Counted from the first letter of the stretch, positions 25,175 to 34,638 are shown. The stretch: DNA of 64,000 nucleotides from Chromobacterium phragmitis (GCF_003325475.1 NZ_CP029495.1:372001-436000), one strand, 5' to 3'. Program-made: numbers and translations. Notes: generated by a model not told the origin, from the sequence alone.

Positions 25175-26362
25175 TCACACTCGCTGCGCGGCGGCCTCGC
25201 CCTCCGGCTGCGCCTCGCGTCCCACCAAGCGGTTCACCCACAGCGCGATCACGCCGTCGCCGGCGACGTTGCAGGCGGTGCCGAAACTATCCTGGGCCAG
25301 ATACAGCGCGATCATCAAGGCCAGGCTGGCCTCCGGGAAACCCAGCACGCTGGACAGAATGCCCAGCGCCGACATCACGCCGCCGCCCGGCGCGCCCGGC
25401 GCCGCCACCATGGTCACGCCCAGCAGCAGGATGAAGGGCAGCATCACGTCCCAGCCCGGCACGTCCAGGCCGTGGGTCATCAGCATCACCGCGGTGGCGC
25501 AGCTGACCAGGGTGATGGTGGAACCGCACAAGTGAATGGTGGCGCACAGCGGCATCACGAAATTCACCACCGGCGGAGCCACTTTCATATTGCTGGCCGA
25601 GCGCAGCGCCACCGGAATGGTGGCGGCGGACGACATGGTGCCCAGCGCAGTGAAATAGGCGGGCAGCATCGCCCGCAGCAGCGACAGCGGATTGCGGCCC
25701 AGCAGCGCGCCGCTGGCGCCGTACAGCACGGCCAGCCACAGCCAATGCAGCGCGATGGCCATCAGCAACACCACGCCGAAGGTTTTCAGCGTGGCGAAAG
25801 CGGTGCCGGCGGCGGCCATGTCGGCGAACTCGCTGGCGATGTAGAGAGGCAGCAGCGGCACCAGCACGCGCGCCAGCACCTTCTCGACGATATCCTTGCC
25901 TTGGTCGGCGATCTCGCGCAGGCGAGACGCGCTGGTGGCCGCGATGCCCAGGCCGAAGACGAAGGCCAGCATCAGCGCCGTCATCACGTCGAACAGCGGC
26001 TTGATCTCCAGCTTGAACAGCGGCGCGATCTTGTCGGCGGCGGCCGGCGCGGCCGCCGCGGCGCCCAGCCACTGCGGCAGCAGGGTGGACGCGGCGGTGA
26101 AGGCCAGCGCGCCGGACAGGATGGTAGAGGCATAGGCCAGACCCACGGTCCAGCCCAGCATGCGGCCGGAGCCGGTTTCCAGCGCGGCGATGCCGCTCAT
26201 GATGTAGAACACGATGATCAGCGGGATCATGAAGCCGATGAACTGGCCGAACAGGCCTTTGAAGGTCAGCAGCAGCGTCAATATCGGCCCGGGCGCGTAC
26301 AGCCCCAGCAGCAGGCCGGCCGCCATGCCGGCCAGCAGTTTCAGAATCAATTTCACAGGCAA
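25175..26362 (-). CDS. Dicarboxylate/amino acid:cation symporter (DAACS family)
   Basis: A 395-residue multi-span symporter of the GltP/GltT/DctA family. Features include the serine-rich loop LGTMSSAATIPVAL in the first hairpin, FVMPLCATIHLCGS (transmembrane helix 7 motif, with NFVMP), and GAPGGGVMSALGIL in the second hairpin, then YLAQDSFGTACNVAGDG with the conserved aspartates of helix 8 (D and N positions). These residues bind Na+/H+ and the acidic substrate. The expected substrate is an acidic amino acid, serine/threonine or a C4-dicarboxylate. The gene stands alone, convergent with the DUF4936 gene. Confidence 0.88.
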   Translation of the reverse strand: MPVKLILKLLAGMAAGLLLGLYAPGPILTLLLTFKGLFGQFIGFMIPLIIVFYIMSGIAALETGSGRMLGWTVGLAYASTILSGALAFTAASTLLPQWLGAAAAAPAAADKIAPLFKLEIKPLFDVMTALMLAFVFGLGIAATSASRLREIADQGKDIVEKVLARVLVPLLPLYIASEFADMAAAGTAFATLKTFGVVLLMAIALHWLWLAVLYGASGALLGRNPLSLLRAMLPAYFTALGTMSSAATIPVALRSASNMKVAPPVVNFVMPLCATIHLCGSTITLVSCATAVMLMTHGLDVPGWDVMLPFILLLGVTMVAAPGAPGGGVMSALGILSSVLGFPEASLALMIALYLAQDSFGTACNVAGDGVIALWVNRLVGREAQPEGEAAAQRV

Positions 26363-26514
26363 CCTCTATATCCGGGTCATGCAGCCTGTCGCGCTCGCCA
26401 CGACGCCGGACAAAGCCCGTCCGCTCCGATGCGATCGGATCGACGCGGAAGAAGAAGATGAGCCAGCCGGGGCGGCAAGCGGAGCACGGCTCCGACTGTC
26501 CCCGGCGCCATGCT

Positions 26515-27327
26515 TCAGGCTTGTTGTAGTAAGGCTTGCCGCAATGCCTGCAGCAAAGGTGGGGGCGTCCAGACCCGCTCGCCCAGGCGAGCCAGCGGCC
26601 AGATGCCCATCAGGCTATTGGAGAGAAACACCGCTTCAGCGTCAATCAAGTCTGCGGCAGAGAGTCGCATTTTAGAAAATTTAAGTCCGAATTTTGAAAC
26701 ATTATCCGTCAACCAATCCCGAACCGCGCCGTTCACGCCGCAACGGTCCAGCAAGGGCGTCTGAACCTCGCCGTTGCGCAGCAGGTAGACATTGCTCATC
26801 GTCCCCTCTATCAGCCAGCCATCCTGATCCAGCAGCAGGCCTTCCTGCAGCGCGGCATCACTCCACTCGGAGCGCGCCAGCACGCTCTCCAGCCGGTTCA
26901 AGTGCTTGACGCCGGCCAGCCTGGGTTGCAAGGACAAGCGCAGCTCGCACCAGCGCGCGGCCACGCCCCGCTCGCCGTACTCCGCCGGATAGCCGGCCCA
27001 CGGCGTGGCGGACACGATGCGGGTGGGCGCGCCGGCTCCGGCCATCGCGTAGCCGCGCGCGCCCACGCCGCGGGTGATCACGATCTTGCCCACCGCCAGC
27101 GCGTGCTCGCGCCCCAGCGCCATCAGCTCGTCCAAAAGCTTCTGCTCATCCGGCAGCATCAACGCCAGCCGCGCGGCGTCGTCGGCCAGCCGCGCGTATT
27201 GCCAGCGCCACATCCACGGCCGGCCGTGGCGCAGCTGCAGGGTGCGGAACACGCCGTCGCCGTAGTTGAAGCCGCGGTCCAGCGCCGATACCGCCTCGCT
27301 CGGCAAGCCGTTGACCAGCATCGCCAT
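26515..27327 (-). CDS. pabC: Aminodeoxychorismate lyase
   Basis: A 270-residue fold-type IV PLP enzyme that converts 4-amino-4-deoxychorismate to 4-aminobenzoate and pyruvate for folate synthesis. The N-terminus MAMLVNGLPSEAVSALDRGFNYGDGVFRTL is typical. The PLP lysine lies in LAGVKHLNRLESVLAR, and IEGTMSNVYLLRNG is the cofactor phosphate site. The ATG overlaps the pabB stop by one base (TGATG), so the pair is translationally coupled. Context with pabB separates it from branched-chain aminotransferases. Confidence 0.93.
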   Translation of the reverse strand: MAMLVNGLPSEAVSALDRGFNYGDGVFRTLQLRHGRPWMWRWQYARLADDAARLALMLPDEQKLLDELMALGREHALAVGKIVITRGVGARGYAMAGAGAPTRIVSATPWAGYPAEYGERGVAARWCELRLSLQPRLAGVKHLNRLESVLARSEWSDAALQEGLLLDQDGWLIEGTMSNVYLLRNGEVQTPLLDRCGVNGAVRDWLTDNVSKFGLKFSKMRLSAADLIDAEAVFLSNSLMGIWPLARLGERVWTPPPLLQALRQALLQQA

Positions 27328-28619
27328 CAGGCCTGCTCCACGCCCAGCGCCCGCAGCAGGCCGCGCGCCTTGTGCCGGGTTTCCTGCAGCTCGCGTTCGG
27401 GATCGGAGTCGGCGACGATGCCGCCGCCGGCGCGGAAGCGCAGCTTGCCGCCCTCCTGCATGAAGGTTCGGATCAGGATGTTGAAGTCCATGGTGCCGTC
27501 GCGGTTCAGATAACCCAGGCTTCCGGTGTAGGCCCGGCGCGCGCTGTTTTCCAGCTCGCGGATGATCTGCATGGTGCGCACTTTGGGACAGCCGGTGATG
27601 GTGCCGCCGGGGAACAAGGCCCGCAGCACGTCCGCCGGCGCGACGCCGTCTCGCAGCTTGCCGCGGACATTGGATTCGATATGGTGGACGTAAGCGTAAC
27701 TCGCCACCGCCATCAATTCGTTGACTTCCACCGTGCCCGGCTGGCTGATGCGGCCCAGGTCGTTGCGCTCCAGGTCGATCAGCATCACATGCTCGGCGCG
27801 CTCCTTGATGCTGGAGATCAGCCGCTTCTTCAGTTCGGCATCCTCGGCAGGGTCTTTGGAACGCGGATGGGTGCCGGCGATGGGCCGGGTCTCCGCCCAG
27901 CCGTCGCGCACCCGCACCAAGCGCTCCGGCGACGAGCTGACGATCTGCGCGCCGCCGAAATCGGCCAGCGCGGAAAACGGCGCCGGGTTGGCGCGGCGCA
28001 AGGCGGCGAACACGTCCGGCGCGGCGACGCCATCCGCCAGTTCGGCCCGCCAGCCGCGCGAAATGTTCACCTGGAACACGTCGCCCTCGTAGATGTAGCG
28101 CTTGAGCTTGCCCACCGCGTCGGTATACCACTCGGGCGGGTCCTCCTCCAGGCTGGCCAACGCCACCGGCTTCGCCGCGAATTCCGGCCGGCGCGCCACC
28201 AGCCGCTCCAGCGCATGCCAGTCGTCGGCGGTTTCACCGACCAGCCAGGCTTCGTTTTGGGCGCGGTCCACCAGCACCGCGGCCGGCGTGCGCGCCCATA
28301 CCGCCAGCGGAAAACTGTCCGGCAGCGCCGCCGGCACATGCGGCTCGAATTCGGACAACAAGTCGTAAGCCAGGTAGACGAACCAGCCGCCGACAAAGGG
28401 CAGCTGATGGGGGTTGGCCACGGGTTGAGGCTGGAAGGCGCGCAGCGCGTCCAGGAAAGCCTGGCCTTCTCCGCCGGAGAACAAGCGGCGCTCGCGCTGC
28501 ATCAACAGTAAGTCCCAGCCGCTGTCGCCGGACGATTGCATCAAGTAAGGGAAATTTTCTCGATCCGCCGCATGCAAGGCCAGCAGATCGGGAATGAAGT
28601 CGAGTTTCTGGGTGAACAT
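27327..28619 (-). CDS. pabB: Aminodeoxychorismate synthase component I
   Basis: A 430-residue chorismate-utilising enzyme forming 4-amino-4-deoxychorismate from chorismate and ammonia, in partnership with PabA. The core signature is complete: RPIAGTHPRSKDPAEDAEL, KERAEHVMLIDLERNDLGR, and LFPGGTITGCPKVRTMQII. A start at 28619 (MFTQKLDFIPDLLALHA) is supported by AGGAC upstream; longer frames run into terminator sequence. The start lies downstream of a strong terminator of the fab cluster, so pabBC has its own promoter. No pabA is in the window. Confidence 0.92.
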   Translation of the reverse strand: MFTQKLDFIPDLLALHAADRENFPYLMQSSGDSGWDLLLMQRERRLFSGGEGQAFLDALRAFQPQPVANPHQLPFVGGWFVYLAYDLLSEFEPHVPAALPDSFPLAVWARTPAAVLVDRAQNEAWLVGETADDWHALERLVARRPEFAAKPVALASLEEDPPEWYTDAVGKLKRYIYEGDVFQVNISRGWRAELADGVAAPDVFAALRRANPAPFSALADFGGAQIVSSSPERLVRVRDGWAETRPIAGTHPRSKDPAEDAELKKRLISSIKERAEHVMLIDLERNDLGRISQPGTVEVNELMAVASYAYVHHIESNVRGKLRDGVAPADVLRALFPGGTITGCPKVRTMQIIRELENSARRAYTGSLGYLNRDGTMDFNILIRTFMQEGGKLRFRAGGGIVADSDPERELQETRHKARGLLRALGVEQA

Positions 28620-28689
28620 CCAAAGTCCTGGGCCGGCAAGGCCCGGCACTGATTTGCGACTGCCGCCGGCCAGCCTTGCGCGCGGCGGC

Positions 28690-28728
28690 TGAAAAAAGAA
28701 AAACCGCTGCGAGTGTAACGCAGCGGTT
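28690..28728 (-). terminator. Intrinsic terminator of fab cluster
   Basis: Ten-base arms (28702-28711 and 28719-28728) with a seven-base loop are followed on the minus strand by a long U-rich tract at 28690-28702. It lies 28 bp after fabF and closes the fatty-acid cluster. Confidence 0.88.
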
Positions 28729-28755
28729 CGCTCTGTCAATCGCCTGTGGCGGCGA

Positions 28756-29997
28756 TCAGACGCGCTTGAACACCAGGGTGCCGTTGGTGCCGCCGAAGCC
28801 GAAGGAGTTGGAAATGCCCACTTCGATCTTCATGTCGCGCGCGGTGTTGGCCACGTAATCCAGATCGCAGCCGCTCTCGACATCCTGCTCGACCAGATTG
28901 ATGGTCGGCGGGGACACCTGATTATGGATGGCCAGGATGGTATAGATCGCCTCCACGCCGCCGGCGCCGCCCAACAAGTGGCCGGTCATCGACTTGGTGG
29001 AGTTGACCACCAGCTTCTTGGCGTGGTCGCCGAATGCCATCTTGATGGCAGTCGTTTCGTTGGCGTCGCCCAGCGGGGTGGACGTGCCGTGCGCGTTCAC
29101 GTACTGCACCGCGTCGGCATTGATGCCGGCGTCGCGCAGCGCGTTGCTCACGCCGCGGGCCGGGCCCTCGGAACTCGGCGCGGTGATGTGGTGCGCATCC
29201 GAGCTCATGCCGAAGCCGATCAGCTCGGCATAGATCCGGGCGCCGCGCGTCACCGCGTGCTCATACTCTTCCAGCACCAGCACGCCGGCGCCCTCGCCCA
29301 TCACGAAACCATCGCGGCCCTTGTCCCATGGACGGGAGGCTGCTTCCGGATCGTCATTGCGGGTGGACATCGCCTTCATCGCGGCGAAACCGCCGATGCC
29401 CAGGCGCGACACCGCGCCCTCGGCGCCGCCGGCCACCATGACGTCGGCGTCGCCGTACTGGATCAGGCGAGCGGCGTCGCCGATGCAGTGCGCGCCGGTG
29501 GTGCACGCGGACACGATGCCATAGCTCGGGCCCTGATAACCCTTCAGGATGGAGACCTGGCCGGCGATCAGGTTGATCAGCGAGCCCGGAATGAAGAACG
29601 GGCCGATCTTGCGCGGACCGCCCTCCATCAGCGCCACGCCGGTTTCCTCGATCAGCGGCAGGCCGCCGATGCCGGAACCGATGTTGACGCCGACGCGGGT
29701 CTTGTCCAGGCCCGGAATCTCGTCCAGGCCGGCGTCGGCGACGGCCTGCAGGGCCGCGGCGATGCCGTAGTGGATGAACAGGTCGTTGCGGCGCGCTTCC
29801 TTCGGCGTGATGTAATCGCCGATATTGAAGCCCTTGACCTCGCCCGCGATCTGGCAAGCCATGTCGCTGGCGTCGAATCGGGTGATCTTGGCGATGCCGC
29901 TCTTGCCGGCCAACAAGTTGGCCCAGCCGGTGGCGACGTCGTTGCCGACCGGGGACACATGGCCCAGGCCGGTGATTACTACTCTGCGTTTGGACAC
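28756..29997 (-). CDS. fabF: 3-oxoacyl-ACP synthase II
   Basis: FabF elongates acyl-ACP with malonyl-ACP and controls the temperature-dependent step toward cis-vaccenate. The GTG start at 29997 follows a GGAG ribosome site and yields a 413-residue protein, the same length as E. coli FabF. The catalytic Cys is in GIVSACTTGAHCIGDAA, the first His in NAHGTSTPLGD and the second in SMTGHLLGGAGG. It ends the cluster acpP-fabG-fabD-fabH-plsX-rpmF, separated from acpP by a likely terminator. Confidence 0.96.
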   Translation of the reverse strand: MSKRRVVITGLGHVSPVGNDVATGWANLLAGKSGIAKITRFDASDMACQIAGEVKGFNIGDYITPKEARRNDLFIHYGIAAALQAVADAGLDEIPGLDKTRVGVNIGSGIGGLPLIEETGVALMEGGPRKIGPFFIPGSLINLIAGQVSILKGYQGPSYGIVSACTTGAHCIGDAARLIQYGDADVMVAGGAEGAVSRLGIGGFAAMKAMSTRNDDPEAASRPWDKGRDGFVMGEGAGVLVLEEYEHAVTRGARIYAELIGFGMSSDAHHITAPSSEGPARGVSNALRDAGINADAVQYVNAHGTSTPLGDANETTAIKMAFGDHAKKLVVNSTKSMTGHLLGGAGGVEAIYTILAIHNQVSPPTINLVEQDVESGCDLDYVANTARDMKIEVGISNSFGFGGTNGTLVFKRV

Positions 29998-30071
29998 GAA
30001 GAATCTCCGTGATAGATGGGAGGGCAGTCTCCCGATGAAACCACGCGCGTCTGACAAGCACAAGCCAGATT

Positions 30072-30085
30072 CAAACGCGCGTTTG
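30072..30085. promoter_or_regulatory. Perfect 14-bp palindrome upstream of fabF
   Basis: CAAACGCGCGTTTG, a perfect palindrome, lies about 75 bp before the fabF start in the acpP-fabF gap. It could be an operator or a chance symmetrical CG-rich word. Confidence 0.3.
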
Positions 30086-30097
30086 GAACCTTCTTAA

Positions 30098-30143
30098 CAA
30101 AAGAACCTCTGCTGGCGAGCCGAAGCAGCACCGCGCAGAGGTC
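30098..30143 (-). terminator. Likely terminator or attenuator downstream of acpP
   Basis: Nearly perfect ten-base arms, 30103-30112 and 30134-30143, with a 21-base loop that can partly pair, are followed by a U-rich stretch on the minus strand. It sits between acpP and fabF and may let acpP be expressed above fabF. Confidence 0.6.
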
Positions 30144-30162
30144 CGGGTCCCGAAAAAGGGGA

Positions 30163-30402
30163 TTACTTGTTCAGATGGCCGGTCACGTAGTCGATGGCTT
30201 GCTGAACGGTGGTGATCTTCTCGGCCTCTTCGTCCGGAATTTCGCACTCGAACTCTTCTTCCAGAGCCATCACCAGCTCAACGGTATCCAGGGAATCGGC
30301 GCCCAGATCGTCAACGAAAGAGCTTTCCACCTTGATTTCGGCTTCGTTCACGCCCAGTTGCTCGGCAACGATCTTCTTGACGCGCGCTTCGATGTTTTCC
30401 AT
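30163..30402 (-). CDS. acpP: Acyl carrier protein
   Basis: A 79-residue acidic protein carrying growing acyl chains on phosphopantetheine. The attachment serine is Ser37 in LGADSLDTVELVMALEEEF. The start MENIEARVKKIVAEQLGV at 30402 matches the family, and the ORF extends upstream only through non-homologous residues. Location between fabG and fabF is the standard proteobacterial arrangement. Confidence 0.98.
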   Translation of the reverse strand: MENIEARVKKIVAEQLGVNEAEIKVESSFVDDLGADSLDTVELVMALEEEFECEIPDEEAEKITTVQQAIDYVTGHLNK

Positions 30403-30511
30403 TTGTTTAAACCCTTGACCTTTCTGATTCGGGATCACAAAACCCCGGTATTCTACAAAAAAAAATTAGAGCAGCCTACCTAAATCTCAATCCGGCACCA
30501 ACCAGCCGAAA

Positions 30512-31249
30512 TCAAGGCATCAGCATGCCGCCGTTCACATGCAGCGTCTGCCCGGTAATATAGGCCGCGCGATCCGACGCCAGGAATACCACGGCATCGG
30601 CGATATCCTTGGCGTCGCCCAGGCGGCCCAGCGAAATCTGGCCCACCAGCGCCTCGCGCTGCGCTTCCGGCAGCGCGCGGGTCATGTCGGTATCGATGAA
30701 GCCGGGCGCCACGCAGTTGACGGTGATGTTGCGGCTGCCGACCTCGCGCGCCATCGACTTGGTGAAGCCGATGATGCCCGCCTTGGCCGCCGCGTAGTTC
30801 GCTTGGCCGGCGTTGCCCATCGCGCCCACCACGGAGGCGATGTTGATGATGCGGCCGCTGCGGGCCTTCATCATGCCGCGCATCACGGCCTTGGATGCCT
30901 TGAACACCGACTTCAGGTTGGTATCCATGATGGCGTCCCAATCCTCGTCCTTCATCCGCATCAAAAGCCCGTCGCGAGTGATGCCGGCGTTGTTGACCAG
31001 CACCGCCACCGCGCCGAACTCCTTCTCCACCGATTCGATCAGCGCCTCGACCGCGCCGTCTTCGGTGACATTCAGCACGCGGCCCGCGCCGCCCTTGGCG
31101 GACAGGCGCTCATGAATGGCGGCCGCGCCGGACTCCGACGTGGCGGTGCCGATGACGATGGCGCCCTCGGCGGCCAGCGCGTCGGCGATCGCCGCGCCAA
31201 TGCCGCGCGAGGCGCCGGTCACCAGCGCCACTTTGCCTTGCAGACTCAT
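30512..31249 (-). CDS. fabG: 3-oxoacyl-ACP reductase
   Basis: A 245-residue SDR that reduces 3-oxoacyl-ACP with NADPH. Motifs: KVALVTGASRGIGAAIADAL, VLVNNAGITRDGLLMRM, catalytic Ser in NIASVVGAMGN and Tyr/Lys in YAAAKAGIIGF. The C-terminus TGQTLHVNGGMLMP is the classical FabG end. The ATG at 31249, eight bases after GGAG, is preferred over the TTG directly before it. It sits between fabD and acpP. Confidence 0.97.
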   Translation of the reverse strand: MSLQGKVALVTGASRGIGAAIADALAAEGAIVIGTATSESGAAAIHERLSAKGGAGRVLNVTEDGAVEALIESVEKEFGAVAVLVNNAGITRDGLLMRMKDEDWDAIMDTNLKSVFKASKAVMRGMMKARSGRIINIASVVGAMGNAGQANYAAAKAGIIGFTKSMAREVGSRNITVNCVAPGFIDTDMTRALPEAQREALVGQISLGRLGDAKDIADAVVFLASDRAAYITGQTLHVNGGMLMP

Positions 31250-31340
31250 CAATGTGTCTCCTTATTGTCAACGCCTGTCACGGCTCGAGCCGAAACGGAC
31301 GATGGCGCGCCGAACCCGGCCGGCGCGCCGGAATATCGCA

Positions 31341-32270
31341 TCAAACCAGCTCTTCGCGCGCAGCTTCCAGCGCGGCTCGATCAGTCAGCGCCAAGCATCT
31401 TACGTTGCCGTCGATGCGCTTGGCGAGACCGGTCAGCACCTTGCCCGGGCCGCACTCCGCCATCATGGCCACGCCGTCGGCGGCCAGTTTCTGTATGGTT
31501 TCGGTCCAGCGCACCGGCATGTACAGCTGGCGGGTCAGCGCGTCGCGGATCTGGCCGGCATCGGCATAGCTGGCCACGTCGGCGTTGTGCAGCACCGGGA
31601 TCGCCGGCGCGTTCAGATGCACGTCCCGCAACGCCTCTGCCAGCCGCTCGGCCGCCGGCCGCATCAGCGAGCAATGCGAGGGCACGGATACCGGCAGCGG
31701 CAGCGCGCGCTTGGCGCCCTTGGCCTTGCACGCCTCCATGGCGCGCTCGACCGCTCCCCTGTTGCCGGCGATCACCACCTGGCCCGGAGAGTTGAAATTG
31801 ACGGCCTCCACCACCTCGCCCTGGGCGGCTTCCTTGCAGGCCGCGCGGATATCGTCATCCGGCAGGTTGATGATGGCGGCCATCGCGCCTGCGCCGGCCG
31901 GCACCGCGGCCTGCATCGCCTCGGCGCGCAAGCGCACCAGCCTCACCGCCTCGGCGAACGGCAACGCGCCCGAAGCCACCAGCGCGGTGTATTCGCCCAG
32001 GCTATGGCCGGCCACGATGGACGGCTGCCTGCCGTTCAGTTCCTGCCATGCCAGATACGTGGCGTAACCGGCGGCCAGCATGATGGGCTGGGTATTGACA
32101 GTGGCATTGATCGCATCGGCGCTGTCGGCTTGCAGCATCGCCCACAAATCCAGCGACAGCGTGTCGGACGCCTCTTCGAAAGTGTGCTGCACCACGGGCA
32201 GGTCGGCGAAGCCATCCATCATTTTCAGGCTTTGCGAGCCCTGACCCGGAAAAAGAAAAGCAAAAGCCAT
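31341..32270 (-). CDS. fabD: Malonyl-CoA:ACP transacylase
   Basis: A 309-residue transferase of malonyl from CoA to ACP; the length equals that of E. coli FabD. Start MAFAFLFPGQGSQSLKMM at 32270 follows GGAG. The nucleophile serine is in VAGHSLGEYTALVASG, the arginine in RLVRLRAEAMQ, and the catalytic histidine in SVPSHCSLMRPAA. It lies between fabH and fabG. Confidence 0.97.
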   Translation of the reverse strand: MAFAFLFPGQGSQSLKMMDGFADLPVVQHTFEEASDTLSLDLWAMLQADSADAINATVNTQPIMLAAGYATYLAWQELNGRQPSIVAGHSLGEYTALVASGALPFAEAVRLVRLRAEAMQAAVPAGAGAMAAIINLPDDDIRAACKEAAQGEVVEAVNFNSPGQVVIAGNRGAVERAMEACKAKGAKRALPLPVSVPSHCSLMRPAAERLAEALRDVHLNAPAIPVLHNADVASYADAGQIRDALTRQLYMPVRWTETIQKLAADGVAMMAECGPGKVLTGLAKRIDGNVRCLALTDRAALEAAREELV

Positions 32271-32395
32271 AGTCGACTCCACAGAATTCGACGCAGAGAA
32301 TGACGCAAAGCGGCTGTTTCCGCCACGCGGCCGATCAATAAACGTTGTCATTATCGGCGATCATGCGGCGAAAAAGCCACTTTGCGGAATTCCAA

Positions 32396-33355
32396 TCAGA
32401 AAGTCAGCAGCACGGCGCCCCAGGCGAAGCCGCCGCCAATGCCCTCCAGCATCACGGTTTGCCCGCGCTGGATGCGGCCATCGCGCACCGCTGCGTCCAG
32501 CGCCAGCGGAATGGAGGCAGCCGAAGTGTTGCCCTGCTCGGGCAGGGTGACGACAACCTTGCCCATCGGCAGGCCCAGATGCTTGGCAGTGGACTCGATG
32601 ATGCGCAGATTGGCCTGGTGCGGCACCAGCCAATCCAGATCCGCCTTGTCGATGCCGGCCTCCGCCAGCGTCGCGGTAGCGATTTCGGACAACGATTTGA
32701 CGGCAAACTTGAACACCGCCGGACCATCCATATGCAGATAAGGCATGCCCTGGATCTTGCCGCCGGATATCTGCGCCGGGGTATTGAGCAAACCTTGATA
32801 GCGGCCGTCGGCCGCCAGCTTGGCATGCAAGATGCCCGGCTCGTCGGATTCGCCCAGCACCACGGCGCCGGCACCGTCGCCGAACAGCACGCAAGTGCGG
32901 CGGTCGTCCCAATCCAGCACGCGCGACATGATTTCGGCGCCGACCACCAGCGCTTTCTTGGCCAAGCCGCTCTTGATGTAGGCATTGGCGGTGGTCAGCG
33001 CGTAGACGAAGCCCGCGCACACCGCCTGCACGTCAAAAGCCTGCACGCCGGGCAAGCCCAGCTTCTCTTGCAAGATGCAGGCCGTGCTGGGAAAAACCAT
33101 GTCGGGGGTAGTGGTCGCGACGATGATCAGATCAATCTCGCGCTTGTCGATGCCGGCGTTGGCGATGGCGGCCTCCGCCGCTCTCAACGCCAGATCGCTG
33201 GTCTTGTGCCCGTCGTCGGCAATGTGGCGCGCGCGGATTCCAGTGCGAGTGACGATCCACTCGTCGCTGGTCTCCACGCGTTCGGCCAATTGCGCATTGG
33301 TGAGCACCTGGGACGGCAAGAAACTGCCGGTGCCGAGAATGCGGGAATAGCCCAT
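32396..33355 (-). CDS. fabH: 3-oxoacyl-ACP synthase III
   Basis: A 319-residue condensing enzyme starting fatty-acid synthesis from acetyl-CoA and malonyl-ACP. Cys in FDVQAVCAGFVYAL, His in WLVPHQANLRI and Asn in LPEQGNTSAASIPLAL form the Cys-His-Asn triad. Motif GIGGGFAWGAVLL closes the protein. It starts six bases after the plsX stop, indicating cotranscription in a plsX-fabH-fabD-fabG order. Confidence 0.97.
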   Translation of the reverse strand: MGYSRILGTGSFLPSQVLTNAQLAERVETSDEWIVTRTGIRARHIADDGHKTSDLALRAAEAAIANAGIDKREIDLIIVATTTPDMVFPSTACILQEKLGLPGVQAFDVQAVCAGFVYALTTANAYIKSGLAKKALVVGAEIMSRVLDWDDRRTCVLFGDGAGAVVLGESDEPGILHAKLAADGRYQGLLNTPAQISGGKIQGMPYLHMDGPAVFKFAVKSLSEIATATLAEAGIDKADLDWLVPHQANLRIIESTAKHLGLPMGKVVVTLPEQGNTSAASIPLALDAAVRDGRIQRGQTVMLEGIGGGFAWGAVLLTF

Positions 33356-33361
33356 ATTATT

Positions 33362-34399
33362 TCAGTTCGCTTCCGCCTCGGATTGCTTGAGGTTGTCTAG
33401 TTGTTTGGCAACCCGATCGGCGATGTGTGCAATCACGTCGGAACCGGCCTCCTCGCATGCCTGCGCCAACGCGTAACGGAATCCTGTGACATCGGCGCCG
33501 CCATGGCTTTTCACCACGATGCCGCGCAGGCCCAGCAAGCTGGCCCCGTTGTAGCGGCGCGGATCGATGCGCTTCTTGAAAAGGCCCAGCACCGGCAGCG
33601 CGGCCAATGCGCACGCGCGCGTCCACCAGCTGCGGCCGAACTCTTCCTTCAGGAAGACGGCGAACATGTGCGCCAGCCCCTCAGCTGTCTTCAACGCCAC
33701 ATTGCCGGTAAAACCATCGCAGACTACCACATCGGTCGTGCCCTTGCAGATGTCGTCGCCTTCCACGTTGCCGTAGAAATTCAGCTCCGACTGGCGCAAC
33801 AGCTCGGCAGTCTTCTTGATGTTGTCGTTGCCCTTGATATCTTCGCTGCCGATATTCAACAGGCCGACGGAAGGATTGGCTCTGCCTTGCAGGCAGGCCA
33901 TCAGTTCGGAACCCATGATGCCGAACTGCAACAGTTGTTCTGGGGTGCAATCGACATTGGCGCCCAGATCCAGCACGCAGGAAGTGCCCTTGACGTTGGG
34001 CAGCAGCTTGGCGATGGCGGGACGGTCGATGCCCGGAATGGTCTTGAGGACGAAGCGGGCGGTGGCCATCAACGCGCCGGTGTTGCCGGCGGAGACGGCG
34101 GCCTGCGCCTTGCCTTCCTTGACCAGATTGATCGCCACCCGCATCGACGAATCCTTCTTGTTCTTGAGGGCGAGCTGGGGCGCCTCGTCCATGCCCACCA
34201 CTTGGGTAGCATGTTGGATGAGGATGCGCCCGCGCACAGCGCCATCATGCAGGGCCAGTTCCGCCTCCAGGGCCGGCTGGTCGCCTACGAGAATCAGATG
34301 GGTGTCGGGGTGGTCTTGCAGGAATTGGATCGATGCCGGGACGGTAACCTTGAGGCCAACGTCACCGCCCATAGCATCAACCGCGACGGTGATAGTCAT
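33362..34399 (-). CDS. plsX: Phosphate acyltransferase
   Basis: PlsX converts acyl-ACP to acyl phosphate for the PlsY/PlsC phospholipid route. The 345-residue protein shows TVAVDAMGGDVGLKVTVPA at the N-terminus, SAGNTGALMATARFVL, and VVCDGFTGNVALKTAEG, all diagnostic. The ATG at 34399 is taken over an adjacent TTG. It follows rpmF and precedes fabH, the widely conserved rpmF-plsX-fabH order. Confidence 0.96.
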   Translation of the reverse strand: MTITVAVDAMGGDVGLKVTVPASIQFLQDHPDTHLILVGDQPALEAELALHDGAVRGRILIQHATQVVGMDEAPQLALKNKKDSSMRVAINLVKEGKAQAAVSAGNTGALMATARFVLKTIPGIDRPAIAKLLPNVKGTSCVLDLGANVDCTPEQLLQFGIMGSELMACLQGRANPSVGLLNIGSEDIKGNDNIKKTAELLRQSELNFYGNVEGDDICKGTTDVVVCDGFTGNVALKTAEGLAHMFAVFLKEEFGRSWWTRACALAALPVLGLFKKRIDPRRYNGASLLGLRGIVVKSHGGADVTGFRYALAQACEEAGSDVIAHIADRVAKQLDNLKQSEAEAN

Positions 34400-34458
34400 C
34401 AACGATTGCGGTATATAAAGTGCCTACCAAAAAAGGAAAGGAAGTGAGGACAGGGAGA

Positions 34459-34638
34459 TTACTCGCCCTTGGTCTTCACAACCTTGCGGCCACGGTAGAA
34501 GCCGTTCGGGCTGATGTGGTGGCGCAGGTGGGCTTCGCCGGTGCTGGCTTCAACTGCCAGGGCCGGAGCGGTCAGAAAATCGTGTGCACGATGCATGCCG
34601 CGCTTGGACGGGGACTTTTTGTTCTGTTGAACAGCCAT
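34459..34638 (-). CDS. rpmF: 50S ribosomal protein L32
   Basis: A 59-residue ribosomal protein, [20 protein letters not shown] at the start, [18 protein letters not shown] at the end. The zinc-binding cysteine pairs found in some L32 proteins are absent, so this is the C-minus (zinc-independent) form. AGGAG lies six bases ahead of the ATG. It lies between yceD and plsX, as in E. coli. Confidence 0.97.

Noticed and set aside
25127..26461. Open frame antisense to the DAACS symporter
   Set aside because: Low-complexity His/Gln/Arg composition, no start signal and complete overlap with a well-supported membrane transporter.
31300..31335. Two GGCGCGCC words between fabG and fabD
   Set aside because: CG-rich restriction-like words are expected by chance in this composition; no regulatory meaning could be supported.
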